This document shows, one piece after another, positions 1-8,654 of a stretch of DNA of 64,000 bases. Origin of the DNA: Saccharothrix sp. S26. GTDB taxonomy: Bacteria > Actinomycetota > Actinomycetes > Mycobacteriales > Pseudonocardiaceae. Where the stretch lies: contig NZ_JAJUWT010000006.1 of NCBI RefSeq assembly GCF_021390395.1, forward strand, positions 309,346 to 373,345. Direction: 5' to 3'. A program made the translations under genes and the position numbers. Position 1 is the first letter of the stretch. Each line of letters opens with the position of its first letter. The notes beneath the pieces are model-generated. The model ran no database searches. It was not told the DNA's origin and saw only the letters and a list, made by a program, of their open reading frames with translations.

Positions 1-546
1 TATGCCGGACACGGCACTGTGTTGCGCATCCGCAACAGCAGTGACGCATTCCTGGAGAACGTGCAGGTTGAGGTCCACATCGAGGGCGCGGTCACCGCCG
101 TCGACTCGGTCGAGTCCGATCGGGTCGACCTTACCTCACCGCTGCTGGCCCTTCCCGTCCAGTGAGGTACCAACACGCTGCTGTCCTCCTCGGTGGTGTT
201 CCCCGGCCTCCTGGGCGGCGACGTGTTCCGACCGGCTGCCAAGGGCATCGGGGTGCTGTACCGCAACGACGGGTTCGACGACGCTCACCGTGACGCTGGA
301 CGCGCTGCGCCCCCGAAGCATGCACGACACCGGCCCCGACGAATCTGCCCTGGTCGTCCAAACGTCCGACAACACCGAGCTGCGCGGCACCTGGCGGATC
401 ACCGCGCGAGGACACCACTGCGTCTACGAGGGCGAGTTCACCGTCCCGTCGAGCAGCTGGACGATGTGGGAGAGGGAATCCGTGCCGCGCTCATGCCTGA
501 GGAGGACACCGACGACGACCCGGACACCGAGGAGGACGAGGACTAA
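1..546 (+). pseudogene. Decayed hypothetical gene, 5' end outside window
   Basis: Coding-like sequence is spread over two frames. Frame 1 from the window edge reads as a beta-rich segment (GTVLRIRNSSDAFLENVQ) and hits TGA at 163-165. The same frame continues after the stop (SSSVVFPGLLGGDVFRPAAK). Good coding character then moves to frame 2 around 275-450 (ELRGTWRITARGHHCVYEGE) and returns to frame 1 for an acidic tail (PEEDTDDDPDTEEDED) ending at TAA 544-546. One stop plus at least two frameshifts make a pseudogene likely. I do not recognise the family. The acidic tail suggests a soluble cytoplasmic protein. It lies upstream of a recombinase and may be cargo of an older element. Confidence 0.45.
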
Positions 547-882
547 TTTGGTGCCGGTACTGCTTCGACGCCGGTTGCTCCCACCCGCCGTCGTTGTGAG
601 TCGGCTCAGACTGGCGCGCTGATGGCGCTTTGGCTGACCGGCGCCGTGGGGTGCGCCGGCGCGTGGATCCGATCGGTGTCCCTCGACGATCCATAAGCAC
701 CTCCCGATCAAAACGGTTGGGCACCGGCTTGCCGACCAGCTCATCGGACCGGTTCCCAGGTCAACACCCCTGGGACCGCAGCACTGGTCCATCCGGGCGT
801 ATCTCCGGACTCCCTCGTCATAGCGGCGTGGATGCCTCGTCACCTCGGCATCCAACTCCCCGTCCAAGTCAAGGACCGCGCC
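547..882. other. Gene-free stretch upstream of recombinase 1
   Basis: No convincing gene. A 7-bp stem (TCCCAGG at 754-760, CCTGGGA at 769-775, 8-nt loop) lies about 110 bases before the recombinase start. It could be an operator or attenuator, but nothing else supports that. Confidence 0.35.
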
Positions 883-2775
883 ATGACGATGTCCGCCCCG
901 CCGCGCCCGACCACGCTCGCCGAGTGGATCGCCGCCACCATCCCACCGGGCATCCCGACGTTTGACGCGGCTCCAGCCGGGAGTCTGCGGTTCTTGTTCT
1001 ATGGTCGCGCTTCCACCCGCGAACACCAGGACCCGCGCACCTCGCGGGCATGGCAGCTGGATGTCTCCCGCAGGCTCACCGGCGGGCACGGCAGGATCAC
1101 GGGGGAGTACTTCGAGGTCGGGTGTTCCCGTCAGGTGCCGTGGCATCTGCGGCCTCGGGCAGGGGCGATGCTGCGCTACATCGCGGCCAACGCGGATCGG
1201 GTCGACGCGGTGGTGGTGGGCGAGTACGAGCGCGCGTTCCTCGACGGCGTCCAGGTGCGGGAGCTGCGGGCGGTGTTGGAGCGGTACGGGGTGCAGTTGT
1301 GGCTGCCGGAGGCCGAGGGGCCGGTGGACTTCGACAATCCCGCGCACGAGGCGTTGCTGTCGCTGCTCGCGGCGCGCTCGCAGACGGAGGTGCTGCGGTC
1401 CCGGCATCGGGTCGTCACTGCCATGCGCATGCAGACCGTCGAGCAGGGGCGCTATCTCGGCGGCAGGCCGCCCTACGGCTACCGGCTCGTGGACGCCGGG
1501 CCCCATCCGAACCGGGCGTTGGCGCGGCGTGGTGTGCGGCAGCAGCGGCTCGTGCCGAATCCGGCCACGGCGCCCGTGGTGAAACTGATCTTCTTCTTAC
1601 GCTTGGCCGGGCACAGCGCCGCGGGCATCGCCCGCCACCTCAACGAGCAGGCCGTGCCCAGCCCTACGAGCACGGACCCGGAACGCGACGGACGTCGGGT
1701 AGATCCCGGCTGGTCGCTGCGCACGGTGGTGGAGATCCTGGGCAATCCTCGTTACACCGGCCACCAGGTGTGGAACCGCACCAGCGCCGACCGCGCCACC
1801 CGCTCGCCGAGCGGGCGCCGGATTAGTGTCCGCAACGAGCAGCACGCCTGGGCGATCTCGACCCGCATCGCCCACACGCCGCTGGTGTCCGAACACGACT
1901 TCATCACAGCCCAGACCGTCCAGGCCACCCGACAAAGCACCCGCCGAGCCGACGCCGATGGCGGCGAGTACGTCTACCTGTTGGCGGGCCGACTCCAGTG
2001 CGGGTTGTGCGGGCGGAAGATGGACTCCCACCGCTGCCACGGCCGTGCCGCCTACCGCTGCCGCCACGGCCACACCAGCGCCCGCACCCGACCGGAGGGC
2101 GCACTGCGCAATCTCTACTTGCGCGAGGACCAGTTGCTGGCCCACATCGCCACACATCTCAGCACTGAGGGCATCGCCGACAACCCCGACCACGACCAGA
2201 CCGCACGGCTCGTCGACGAACTCGGACTCGTCTTCCGCTGTGACGCCACCGGCGTCGCACTCCTCGACCGCGGTACCGCCGGGCGAGCGCGCGCACCACG
2301 CAGACGCCTCGCACCGCAGCCTGTCCACGACATGCCCGGGAATGAAGATCGTGGAAAGGCAGGCGGACAGCTCCTGCTGGCCTTGAGCTACGTGACGGCG
2401 TCGGAGGCGGATCAGCCCGACGCAACCGCAGGTCAAGTCGATGCAACGGCTCACGGAACCCGCCCCACGCGACAACCTCTCCGGCCACCGACCCGCCCGA
2501 AGCGTCCTGCAGTGCCACAGCGGCAGCATCGGCAGGAGGGGTTCCACATCGCCCTCGGCACCACCCGTTCGCGGGACACATCTCGAGCCAGGCGAGCCGA
2601 ACACCTACCGCCGAGCGAACTCCGCCATGACCGCCATCGACAGGTCTTGGCACGACGAGCTGGACGCCGCCCACTGCTCGTGCCCGCATGCCGGCAGACA
2701 CTCCACGAGCAACGACCAACAGGTAGGCTTGAAGCGACGTCGGGAAGCACAAAGCCCCACGAAGCTTCCAGCTGA
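883..2775 (+). CDS. Large serine recombinase (site-specific integrase)
   Basis: Serine-recombinase catalytic domain at about residues 36-185 with the FYGRAST motif; Ser44 is the expected nucleophile. A Recombinase domain follows (PPYGYRL, then NPRYTGHQVWN near residues 200-300), then a zinc-ribbon (CGLCGRKM with YRCRHGH, about 370-395). ATG 883 is chosen over ATG 832 because it sits just before the conserved domain. The last ~165 residues are Arg/Pro/His-rich and resemble no recombinase. The paralogue at 37.4 kb stops at the equivalent of residue ~465, so the original stop may have been lost. Likely role: integration/excision of an element at the tRNA-Leu site, judging by the shared 3' flank. 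Confidence 0.85.
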   Translation: MTMSAPPRPTTLAEWIAATIPPGIPTFDAAPAGSLRFLFYGRASTREHQDPRTSRAWQLDVSRRLTGGHGRITGEYFEVGCSRQVPWHLRPRAGAMLRYIAANADRVDAVVVGEYERAFLDGVQVRELRAVLERYGVQLWLPEAEGPVDFDNPAHEALLSLLAARSQTEVLRSRHRVVTAMRMQTVEQGRYLGGRPPYGYRLVDAGPHPNRALARRGVRQQRLVPNPATAPVVKLIFFLRLAGHSAAGIARHLNEQAVPSPTSTDPERDGRRVDPGWSLRTVVEILGNPRYTGHQVWNRTSADRATRSPSGRRISVRNEQHAWAISTRIAHTPLVSEHDFITAQTVQATRQSTRRADADGGEYVYLLAGRLQCGLCGRKMDSHRCHGRAAYRCRHGHTSARTRPEGALRNLYLREDQLLAHIATHLSTEGIADNPDHDQTARLVDELGLVFRCDATGVALLDRGTAGRARAPRRRLAPQPVHDMPGNEDRGKAGGQLLLALSYVTASEADQPDATAGQVDATAHGTRPTRQPLRPPTRPKRPAVPQRQHRQEGFHIALGTTRSRDTSRARRAEHLPPSELRHDRHRQVLARRAGRRPLLVPACRQTLHEQRPTGRLEATSGSTKPHEASS

Positions 2776-2796
2776 CCTGGAATTACCTCGTGGGGC
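2754..2796 (+). terminator. Hairpin spanning the recombinase 1 stop
   Basis: Arms GCCCCACGA (2754-2762) and TCGTGGGGC (2788-2796) form a perfect 9-bp stem around the TGA. Recombinase 2 has a hairpin at the corresponding place, so this is a shared element feature: terminator, attachment-site arm, or both. Confidence 0.5.
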
Positions 2797-2811
2797 AAAT
2801 TATGTGTCCGA
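2789..2811. other. Putative attachment-site copy (distal att)
   Basis: CGTGGGG-C-AAATTA followed by TGTGTCCGA closely matches 38835-38856 (CGTGGGG-T-AAAAC followed by TGTGTCCGA). The 9-bp core TGTGTCCGA overlaps the 3' end of tRNA-Leu at 38850. Serine integrases leave only short core duplications, so a 9-bp perfect core with a similar left arm is compatible with attL/attR. This is inference. Confidence 0.45.
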
Positions 2812-2828
2812 TGCTCGTCCACTCTCCG

Positions 2829-2844
2829 GTGGGAAATCTCCCAC
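2829..2844. promoter_or_regulatory. Palindrome GTGGGAAATCTCCCAC, candidate operator copy 1
   Basis: 16-bp near-perfect palindrome (one central mismatch). Repeated 78 bp downstream as a perfect palindrome. Position just inside the putative element end suggests binding by a dimeric protein. Confidence 0.4.
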
Positions 2845-2906
2845 CACCTTCGAGAGATGGGGGCGCATGAACGCAGCCTACCAGCTAAGAAGACTCTACC
2901 GCATGC

Positions 2907-2922
2907 GTGGGAAATTTCCCAC
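2907..2922. promoter_or_regulatory. Perfect palindrome GTGGGAAATTTCCCAC, candidate operator copy 2
   Basis: Perfect 16-bp palindrome differing from the 2829 copy at one base. It lies about 45 bp beyond the 3' end of the split minus-strand gene. Confidence 0.45.
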
Positions 2923-2966
2923 TCCTGTTTTCGCTCAGCGAAACCTGCGATCCTCGTATCGGTCGC

Positions 2967-4081
2967 TCATGGTGACGTCGGTCGGGCTGGCGCCTGCACA
3001 TCTGTTGGGCCGGAAGCGGTCGCTTCGCCTGGGTTCGCTTGAGGGTTCGTGTTTTCGACGGGAGGTGCGGCTGTCGGAGTCGCTGGCCCCGGCGGGTGGT
3101 TGGACACTTTCACTGCTTGCGGACGGGTGATCTTGAGAAGGAAAGGCGTCGCATGGACACGCAGCTCATCGTTGAGTCGCTGCGACTGGTCCTGCAACAT
3201 CTCCATGATGTTCGACGGGGTTCTTCTCGCGTCGGCTTTTCGGTAATCCTGTGCGGTCCACTGGTCCAGCGCGTACTGGCCGACGAGGTAAATCCCTGCG
3301 TCGGTGTTCGCCTCCGGTAGATAACGGCGGACGAGTTGCGTCTCCTGCGACGTGGTGAGATCGGTGTTCCAGGTTGGTTTGACTTCGACCACGACGGCGA
3401 ATTGTCCGCCTGTCTGGAGCGCGCCCGAGGGCGCTGTAGTTTGCACCAGGATGTCGGTGCGGTCGCCAGCCCCGTAGGCGTTGCGTGGGTGGATCAGAAC
3501 TTCGCGGTTGATGACTATCCCGCGGCCGTGAAGTCGGGTCTTGAGTTCGTGGGCGAGGTAGGCGGATAGGGCGGCTTCGAACTTGGGCGCCCAGGTTTCT
3601 GGTGTGGTGCCGCGGTTCTTGCGTGTGCGGGTCGGGCCGTGATTCCACAGCAGTTCGCTGTGGTCTGGTAGCTCCTGGGCGATGTCGGCGAGTGTGTCGA
3701 GCAGGAGCTTGGCCAGTTCGGTGTTGGAGCGGACCAGTCTGCGGCTGGGGTCGTTGAGTATCTCGGTGATGTTGTCGACGGAGGTGTTGTCAGTCCATCG
3801 GGTGGCTTGGACGCGGCGTCGGGCGTTGATGAGGGCGCTGGTGACTTCGAGGTCGTCGGCGTGTTCTTGGGCGAGGTGGCGTAGTTGGTCGACGGAGGCG
3901 CTTGTGGCCCGCTGACCGAGGGTGCGCACGCACTCCATGCGCCAGGAGCGGATCTCATCGCGGGGGGTGATCCGGCCCGGTTCGTGGCGTTCGGTGTCGG
4001 TGGAGGGCGGGAACAGGGTGGTGAGCCAACGGTGGTTGTCGGCGAGTTGTTCCTCGTCGAGGCGGAATTTGTCAAGGTGAA
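2967..4081 (-). pseudogene. C-terminal piece of a large defence-like protein with PD-(D/E)XK-type nuclease domain
   Basis: Open from the IS boundary at 4081 to TGA 2967-2969 (about 370 residues). The first half is helical (DKFRLDEEQLADNHRWLTTL). The second half has the pattern of a restriction-like nuclease fold: ELKTRLHGRGIVINREVLI, then GAGDRTDILVQTT (Asp), then FAVVVEVKPTW (Glu-x-Lys), then YLPEANTDAGIYLVGQY. From memory, this C-terminal module occurs at the end of large NTPase-type or HEAT-like bacterial proteins implicated in defence; that assignment is inference. The tail is Pro/Ala/Thr-rich. The upstream parts lie at 5626-5858 and 7169-7365, separated by two IS elements, and the gene's N-terminus is missing. 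Confidence 0.6.
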
Positions 4082-4096
4082 TGAGACCAGTGGGTG

Positions 4097-5110
4097 TTAG
4101 GCGGCTTCTGTGTCGATGTGCTGGTCGGTGTCGTCGTCGGCTGGTCGGTTGATCCAGACGGTGTCGGGTAGGTTGAGGATCTTCGGTGTTGTGGTGATGC
4201 CGCCGAATCGGTGTGGGTGGCGGGCGCGTGCCTTGGCGAGGACGGTGCGCCTGCCGGCCGCTGTGGCGGTTGCCAGTCCGAAGTGGACGTCGGCGGGTGT
4301 GTGCAGGCCGATTCCGGTGTGGCGGTGCTCGTGGTTGTACCAGTGGGTGAACTCGTCCATGAATTTCCTGGACTCGGTGAGCGATCCGAAGCGTTGCGGG
4401 AACTCCGGGCCGTACTTCAAAGTCTTGAACAGTGCTTCGGAGTACGGGTTGTCGTTGGACACCCCGGGCCTGGAGTGTGACCGGGTGACGTCGAGGTCGG
4501 CGAGCAGGGCCGCGACGGTCTTGCTGGTCATCGACGTGCCCCGGTCGGCATGCACGACCCGCGGAACTCCGTGGACGGAGAAGATCCGTTCCATCAGCTC
4601 CTTGGCCAGGACACCGGATTCGTGTGCGTGGACATGGACGCCGACGATGTACCGGGAGTAGATGTCGATCATCACGTAAGCGTCGAAGTAGGTGCCCTTC
4701 ACCGGGCCCGCGAGCTTGGTGATGTCCCAGCTGTAGACCTGCCGGGGCGCGGTCGCGACCAATTCCGGGCACACCCTGGCCGGATGGCGGGCGAGCCGGC
4801 GGCGTTCCCTGACCTGCTTGTTGTCCGCCAGCACCCGATACATCGTGGACACCGAGCACAGGTAGACGCCCTCATCGAGCAGCTGCGCGTAGATTTGCAG
4901 CGGCGCCAGGTCCACGAACCGCGGACTGGTGAGCACCTCGAGAACCCGCAGCCGTTCCAGCGCCGTTAGCTTGTTGAGCGGCTCAAGAGGCGGCTGCGGC
5001 GACACCGGCGGCGTGGGTGTGGTGGCGACCTTGCCGTGACGGATCGCCGTCGATCGCACCAGCCCGGTCAGCACCGCGGCCTGCCTCGTTGACACCCCGT
5101 CGGCGGTCAT
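4097..5110 (-). CDS. IS3-family transposase OrfB
   Basis: About 337 aa. HTH-like start (STRQAAVLTGLVRS), HTH_21-type segment (LAPLQIYAQLLDEGVYLCSV), then an rve/DDE integrase core: YSWDITKLAGPVKGTYFDAY (first Asp), VVHADRGTSMTS (second Asp), NDNPYSEALFKTLKYGPEFP (catalytic Glu). ATG 5110 is used here; in vivo the product is probably an OrfAB fusion made by frameshifting. It catalyses excision and insertion of the element. All three acidic residues are present, so it could be active, but orfA is damaged. Confidence 0.85.
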   Translation of the reverse strand: MTADGVSTRQAAVLTGLVRSTAIRHGKVATTPTPPVSPQPPLEPLNKLTALERLRVLEVLTSPRFVDLAPLQIYAQLLDEGVYLCSVSTMYRVLADNKQVRERRRLARHPARVCPELVATAPRQVYSWDITKLAGPVKGTYFDAYVMIDIYSRYIVGVHVHAHESGVLAKELMERIFSVHGVPRVVHADRGTSMTSKTVAALLADLDVTRSHSRPGVSNDNPYSEALFKTLKYGPEFPQRFGSLTESRKFMDEFTHWYNHEHRHTGIGLHTPADVHFGLATATAAGRRTVLAKARARHPHRFGGITTTPKILNLPDTVWINRPADDDTDQHIDTEAA

Positions 5111-5127
5111 CGACGCGTAGGCCTTGG

Positions 5128-5567
5128 TCAGCGCTTCTTGCGCTTCTCGTCGGAATCCGCTCTCTCGGACAGACTTTCCAAGAGAGCGTGCGCTTTTCCC
5201 ATGATGTCGAGCGCGGCCTCGGTGGTGTCCAGCCGCTTGCTCAGACGGGCGTTCTCCCGTGTGAGCCGGCGATCTCCGCCTGCTCCGCGGACAGCCTGCC
5301 GACCTTCTCACCCGGCGCTTTGCCTGCCAGCACACCGGCATCCCGCTGCTTGCGCCACTCGCTGATCAACGACGAGTACAAACCCTCTCGCCGTAGATAC
5401 CCGCCGCCGTCGCCGTGCTCGCACGCCGCCTCGTAGGCGCTCAGATGCGCGAGCTTCTCCGACGCGGTGAACGCGCGCCGCCGCCTCGGCCCGTCACCAC
5501 GCGGCTGCTGGGAATCCATCCGCCCATCATCGTCCTCGACCACCGAGGACCTGGCCTTGCGGGTCAT
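5128..5567 (-). pseudogene. IS3-family OrfA, single-base frameshift
   Basis: Begins at ATG 5567 with an HTH_Tnp region (RRAFTASEKLAHLSAYEAAC, then YSSLISEWRKQRD). The frame breaks near 5263, where a missing C would restore RLTRENARLSKRLDTTEAAL and then LDIMGKAHALLESLSE up to a TGA at 5128-5130. The leucine-rich coiled coil needed for OrfA/OrfAB multimerisation is therefore out of frame. Confidence 0.7.
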
Positions 5568-5625
5568 GTCAATCGATCCGAATCTCGCCCTGCTCAGGCC
5601 GGGTTGCTGTGAACCACTGGACTCA

Positions 5626-5858
5626 ACTCACCCTGACACGCAGGGAGGCGGCCGAGGATGACTTCCCGGATGTGTCTGGAGGAGCAGACCAGCGCGAGTT
5701 CGCGTCCGAAGTCTTCGTCCGTGCGGGCCACGGTGACGGTGAGGCGCCAGAACCGGGCCGGGTCGTGACGCAGAAGGATGCAGCCTGCTTGTACCGCTAG
5801 GCTGCGTTGGGCGGTGCCTGCACCGGCGTGGGTGAGGGTGTCGGCGGCGATGGTGATC
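5626..5858 (-). pseudogene. Middle piece of the IS-split defence-like gene
   Basis: Open across the whole stretch between two IS elements (about 77 residues: ITIAADTLTHAGAGTAQRSL, then HDPARFWRLTVTVARTDEDF). Deleting the 5859-7168 element and one ATC target copy joins it in frame to the 7169-7365 piece. Deleting the 4082-5625 element joins it in frame to the 2967-4081 piece. It therefore belongs to one original gene. Confidence 0.6.
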
Positions 5859-5933
5859 GGGACTTGACCCTGGGTGTTGGACACCAGACACACTTGGATC
5901 CTGACGATCCGGGTGGACAGGAGTCCCGTTCAG

Positions 5934-6242
5934 ATGGTGATGAAGCACTACCCGCCGGAGTTCCGGGCCGAGGCGGTCGCGCTCTACCGGTCCCGCCCCG
6001 GCGCGACGATCAAGTCGGTGGCTCAGGACCTCGGGGTCAACCACGAGACGCTGCGCAACTGGATCCGGCTCGACGACGCGCAGCGCACCGGACCGCAGGT
6101 CACCACCTCCGCGACCGGTGCGGCCCCGCCCTCGCCGGAGAACGAGAACGCCGCACTGCGCAGGCGGGTCCGCGAGCTGGAGGAAGAGCGCGACATCCTG
6201 CGCAAGGCGGCCAGGTATTTCGCGGGCGAGACGCGCTGGTGA
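5934..6242 (+). CDS. IS3-family transposase OrfA
   Basis: 102 aa starting at ATG 5934 behind AGGAG. HTH_Tnp_1 (MKHYPPEFRAEAVALYRSRP, then VAQDLGVNHETLRNWIRLDD) followed by a leucine-zipper coiled coil (LRRRVRELEEERDILRKAAR). It binds the terminal repeats. Its TGA overlaps the GTG of orfB by 4 bases (GTGA, 6239-6242), typical of OrfAB frameshift coupling. Confidence 0.9.
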   Translation: MVMKHYPPEFRAEAVALYRSRPGATIKSVAQDLGVNHETLRNWIRLDDAQRTGPQVTTSATGAAPPSPENENAALRRRVRELEEERDILRKAARYFAGETRW

Positions 6243-7138
6243 ACCGCTTCCAGTTCGTCGCCGATCATCAGCGCCACCATGGCGTGAAGCGGTTGTGCCA
6301 GGTCATCGGGATCGCCCGGTCCAGCTATTACCACTGGAAGGTCACCGCGTCGGACCGGGCGGCCCGCGTCGCGGACGACGCCCGCCTGGCCGCCCGTATC
6401 CGGGTCATCCACCGCGAGTCGGCCGGCACCTACGGCGTCCCGCGCATCACCGCCGAACTGCACGACACCGGACACCGCGTCAACCACAAGCGCGTCGCCC
6501 GGGTCATGCGCCAGGTGGGCCTGGCCGGGCTGCGGCTGCGCCGCCGGCACCGCACCACCGTCGCCGACCCGACGGCGGTCAAGGTGCCTGACCTGCTCGG
6601 ACGCGACTTCACCGCCGAGACACCGAACACCCGCTACGTCGGCGACATCACCTATCTGCCCATCGCCGACCACACGTTCCTCTACCTCGCGACCGTGATG
6701 GACCTGTGCTCACGTCGCCTGGTCGGCTGGGCCGTGGCCGACCACATGCGCACCGAACTCGTCCTCGACGCCCTGCACGCGGCCGAGCGGACACGGGGCA
6801 GCCTGGCCGGGGCGATCTTCCACAGCGACCACGGAGCCCAATACGGAGCCAAATCCTTCGCCGACGCCTGCCGCGCCGCCGGAGTGACCCGGTCCATGGG
6901 CGCGGTCGGCAGCTCCGCGGACAACGCCGCCGCCGAAAGCCTCAACGCCTCCTTCAAACGCGAAACCCTCCAAGGCGCTCAGAGTTGGGGCAGCGCAAGA
7001 GAAGCACGTCTGGCGGTGTTCGGCTGGGCACACCGCTACAACACCCGACGCCGCCACTCCTACCTCGGCCAGATGTCCCCGATCGACTACGAGAACAGCC
7101 TGCTACCGACACCGGCTACGCTGGCCCACGCCGCATAA
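6239..7138 (+). CDS. IS3-family transposase OrfB
   Basis: 299 aa from GTG 6239. HTH_21 region (ESAGTYGVPRITAELHDTGH), then rve integrase core: NTRYVGDITYLPIADHT (Asp), IFHSDHGAQYGAKSF (Asp), SSADNAAAESLNASFKRE (Glu). Ends in the usual RRRHSYLGQMSPIDYE motif. Full length and all catalytic residues present. Expressed with OrfA by frameshifting. Confidence 0.92.
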   Translation: MNRFQFVADHQRHHGVKRLCQVIGIARSSYYHWKVTASDRAARVADDARLAARIRVIHRESAGTYGVPRITAELHDTGHRVNHKRVARVMRQVGLAGLRLRRRHRTTVADPTAVKVPDLLGRDFTAETPNTRYVGDITYLPIADHTFLYLATVMDLCSRRLVGWAVADHMRTELVLDALHAAERTRGSLAGAIFHSDHGAQYGAKSFADACRAAGVTRSMGAVGSSADNAAAESLNASFKRETLQGAQSWGSAREARLAVFGWAHRYNTRRRHSYLGQMSPIDYENSLLPTPATLAHAA

Positions 7139-7168
7139 CCCCGTGTCCAACATCCGGGGTGAAGTCCC

Positions 7169-7365
7169 ATCGCCCTTGGCTCCTCTGCCGCTACCAGCGT
7201 CGCCAGGAGTTCGGTCCAGATGCCGATCGCGGCGGCGCGTGTTTCGGGCGTCTTGTCCAGGTTGATGTCGGGCCATGTCGTCTCTGCTGGTGTTGTGTCG
7301 AACTTGGAGGCGATCTGGCCGATCAGTGTGATCATGGTGTCGGCGATGTGCGGCGAGTAGTCCGT
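7169..7365 (-). pseudogene. Upstream piece of the IS-split defence-like gene
   Basis: Open through to the IS edge at 7366. Residues such as YSPHIADTMITLIGQIASKF, LDKTPETRAAAIGIWTELLA and TLVAAEEPRA run directly into the 5626-5858 piece once the intervening IS is removed. Everything upstream (the N-terminal, probably larger, part of the protein) has been lost or displaced by the IS pile-up at 7366-9190. Confidence 0.6.
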
Positions 7366-7395
7366 TGAGCTTCCCCCGGTAACCCGAGGCGGTTG

Positions 7396-8313
7396 TTACC
7401 TGGATCGGGTGGGTGATGGCGGGATGGTAGTCGGTTCGGCCTGGGCGGCGTGCCAGGCGGCTTCGTACTCGTCGGGGCTGAGCCAGCCGAGGTCCTTTTG
7501 GATGCGTTCGGTGTTGTAGAACCCGTCGATATAACGGAACAGCTCGTTCTCGGCCTCGTCACGGGTGCGCCAGGACCGGCGGTAGACCAACTCGATCTTC
7601 AACGTGGAGAAGAAGTTCTCCATCAGAGCATTATCGTAGGAATCGCCGACCGAACCCATCGACGGCAGGATCCCGTTGTCCGCCAACCGTTCCGCGAACC
7701 GGAAGGCCGTGTAGGTCGACCCGCGGTCGCTGTGGTGGATCAACTGTCCGTCGCGCACGTCGCGAGACCAGATCGCGTACTCCAGGGCGCCGAGCACGAG
7801 GTCGGTGTCGCAGCGGTCGCTGGTCTTCCAGCCCACGATCCGGTTGGAGAACGCGTCGCGCACGGCCGCGAGCCAGAAGGCGCCCTCGCCGGTGCGGATC
7901 CGGGTGGCGTCGGCCACCCACAACCGGTCCGGCGCGGTCGCGGTGAAGTCCCGGTTCACCCGATCCGGCGCCGGCGCGGCCCGCGGATCCCGCCTGGTCG
8001 ACGGGGCACGCCACTGTTTACGCAGGAACGCGCCCTGCAGGCCGGCCTGGCGCATCAGCCGCTCGACCCGCTTGCGCGACACGCGGATACCCCGACGCCG
8101 CAGGACCTGGTGCACCCGCGGGCTGCCGTAGGTGCCGCCCGAGGCGGCGTGGATGTCGACGATCTCGGCGGTGATCGACCGGTCCTCGCGCTCGCGGCCC
8201 GACGGGTCGGCCTGGCGGGCCATCCAGCCGTGGTAGGTGGAGGAGGCGACGCCCAGGACCCGGAGGACGAACTCGACCCCGAAGCGGCCGCGAAGCTGCT
8301 CGACGAGCTTCAC
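7396..8313 (-). CDS. IS3-family transposase OrfB
   Basis: 305 aa from GTG 8313, overlapping the orfA stop by GTGA. HTH_21 region (ASGGTYGSPRVHQVLRRRGI), then integrase core: DRLWVADATRIRTGEGAFW (Asp), LIHHSDRGSTYTAFRF (Asp), SYDNALMENFFSTLKIEL (Glu). The terminal motif is variant (IQKDLGWLSPDEYEAA). The catalytic set is complete, but the mutilated orfA probably prevents autonomous transposition. Confidence 0.9.
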   Translation of the reverse strand: MKLVEQLRGRFGVEFVLRVLGVASSTYHGWMARQADPSGREREDRSITAEIVDIHAASGGTYGSPRVHQVLRRRGIRVSRKRVERLMRQAGLQGAFLRKQWRAPSTRRDPRAAPAPDRVNRDFTATAPDRLWVADATRIRTGEGAFWLAAVRDAFSNRIVGWKTSDRCDTDLVLGALEYAIWSRDVRDGQLIHHSDRGSTYTAFRFAERLADNGILPSMGSVGDSYDNALMENFFSTLKIELVYRRSWRTRDEAENELFRYIDGFYNTERIQKDLGWLSPDEYEAAWHAAQAEPTTIPPSPTRSR

Positions 8314-8552
8314 GACCGTCGCCGGGTCGGGTCGAGTTCCGCCGCGAAAAAAGCGGACGCGGTCTTGAGGATATCGTTGGCGCGCTTGAGTTCCGCGTTC
8401 TCCTTGCGGAGCTGGCGCAGCTCCTCCGACTCACCGGCGGTGGGTCGGTCGCCACGTTCGCCGCGGTCGGCCTCGTCCTGCCGGATCCAGTTCCGCAACG
8501 CCTCGTGATGCACGCCCAGCTGCTCGGCCAGGCGCCGGATCACCGGCTTGGG
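8310..8552 (-). pseudogene. IS3-family OrfA lacking its N-terminus
   Basis: Open from the IS junction at 8552 (KPVIRRLAEQLGVHHEALR, then NWIRQDEADRGERGDR, then the coiled coil LRKENAELKRANDILKTASA). About 30 N-terminal residues usual for OrfA are cut off by the adjacent IS. Confidence 0.75.
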
Positions 8553-8654
8553 TGAGGTTCCCCCGGTAGCGCGGAGGCTTTGATCCTCACCTGGTTGTAC
8601 GGAGTCGGGTTATTGGATGATCACACATCTCAGTAGCCCGGAGGACAGCCCACG

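Larger units (their letters stand above)
4082..5625 (-). mobile_element. IS3-family insertion sequence (copy 1)
   Basis: Bounded by imperfect terminal inverted repeats TGAG(A/T)CCAGTGG(G/T)T at 4082-4095 and 5612-5625. Contains frameshifted orfA and intact orfB in the usual IS3 order on the minus strand. No clear 3-bp target duplication was found, but the host gene stays in frame across the junction. Confidence 0.75.
5859..7168 (+). mobile_element. Complete IS3-family insertion sequence (copy 2)
   Basis: 1310 bp. Terminal inverted repeats of about 26 bp with three mismatches (GGGACTT-n-ACCC-n-GG-n-TGTTGGACAC, and its complement at the right end). Flanked by a 3-bp direct repeat ATC (5856-5858 and 7169-7171), the usual IS3 target duplication. 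Intact orfA and orfB make this the youngest-looking and probably functional copy. Confidence 0.85.
7366..8552 (-). mobile_element. IS3-family insertion sequence (copy 3), 5' end removed
   Basis: Left terminus TGAGCTTCCCCCGGTAACCC at 7366. The right (orfA-proximal) end is missing because another IS terminus begins at 8553, inside the orfA reading frame. Confidence 0.7.

Noticed and set aside
2845..2906. Possible tRNA remnant between the two palindromes
   Set aside because: No cloverleaf could be drawn; only short matches to tRNA-like motifs.
2967..4859. A single 630-aa protein including the nuclease-like domain and upstream residues
   Set aside because: Upstream of 4081 the frame runs through the IS orfB gene in the wrong frame; the junction with the IS inverted repeat shows that it is an insertion scar.
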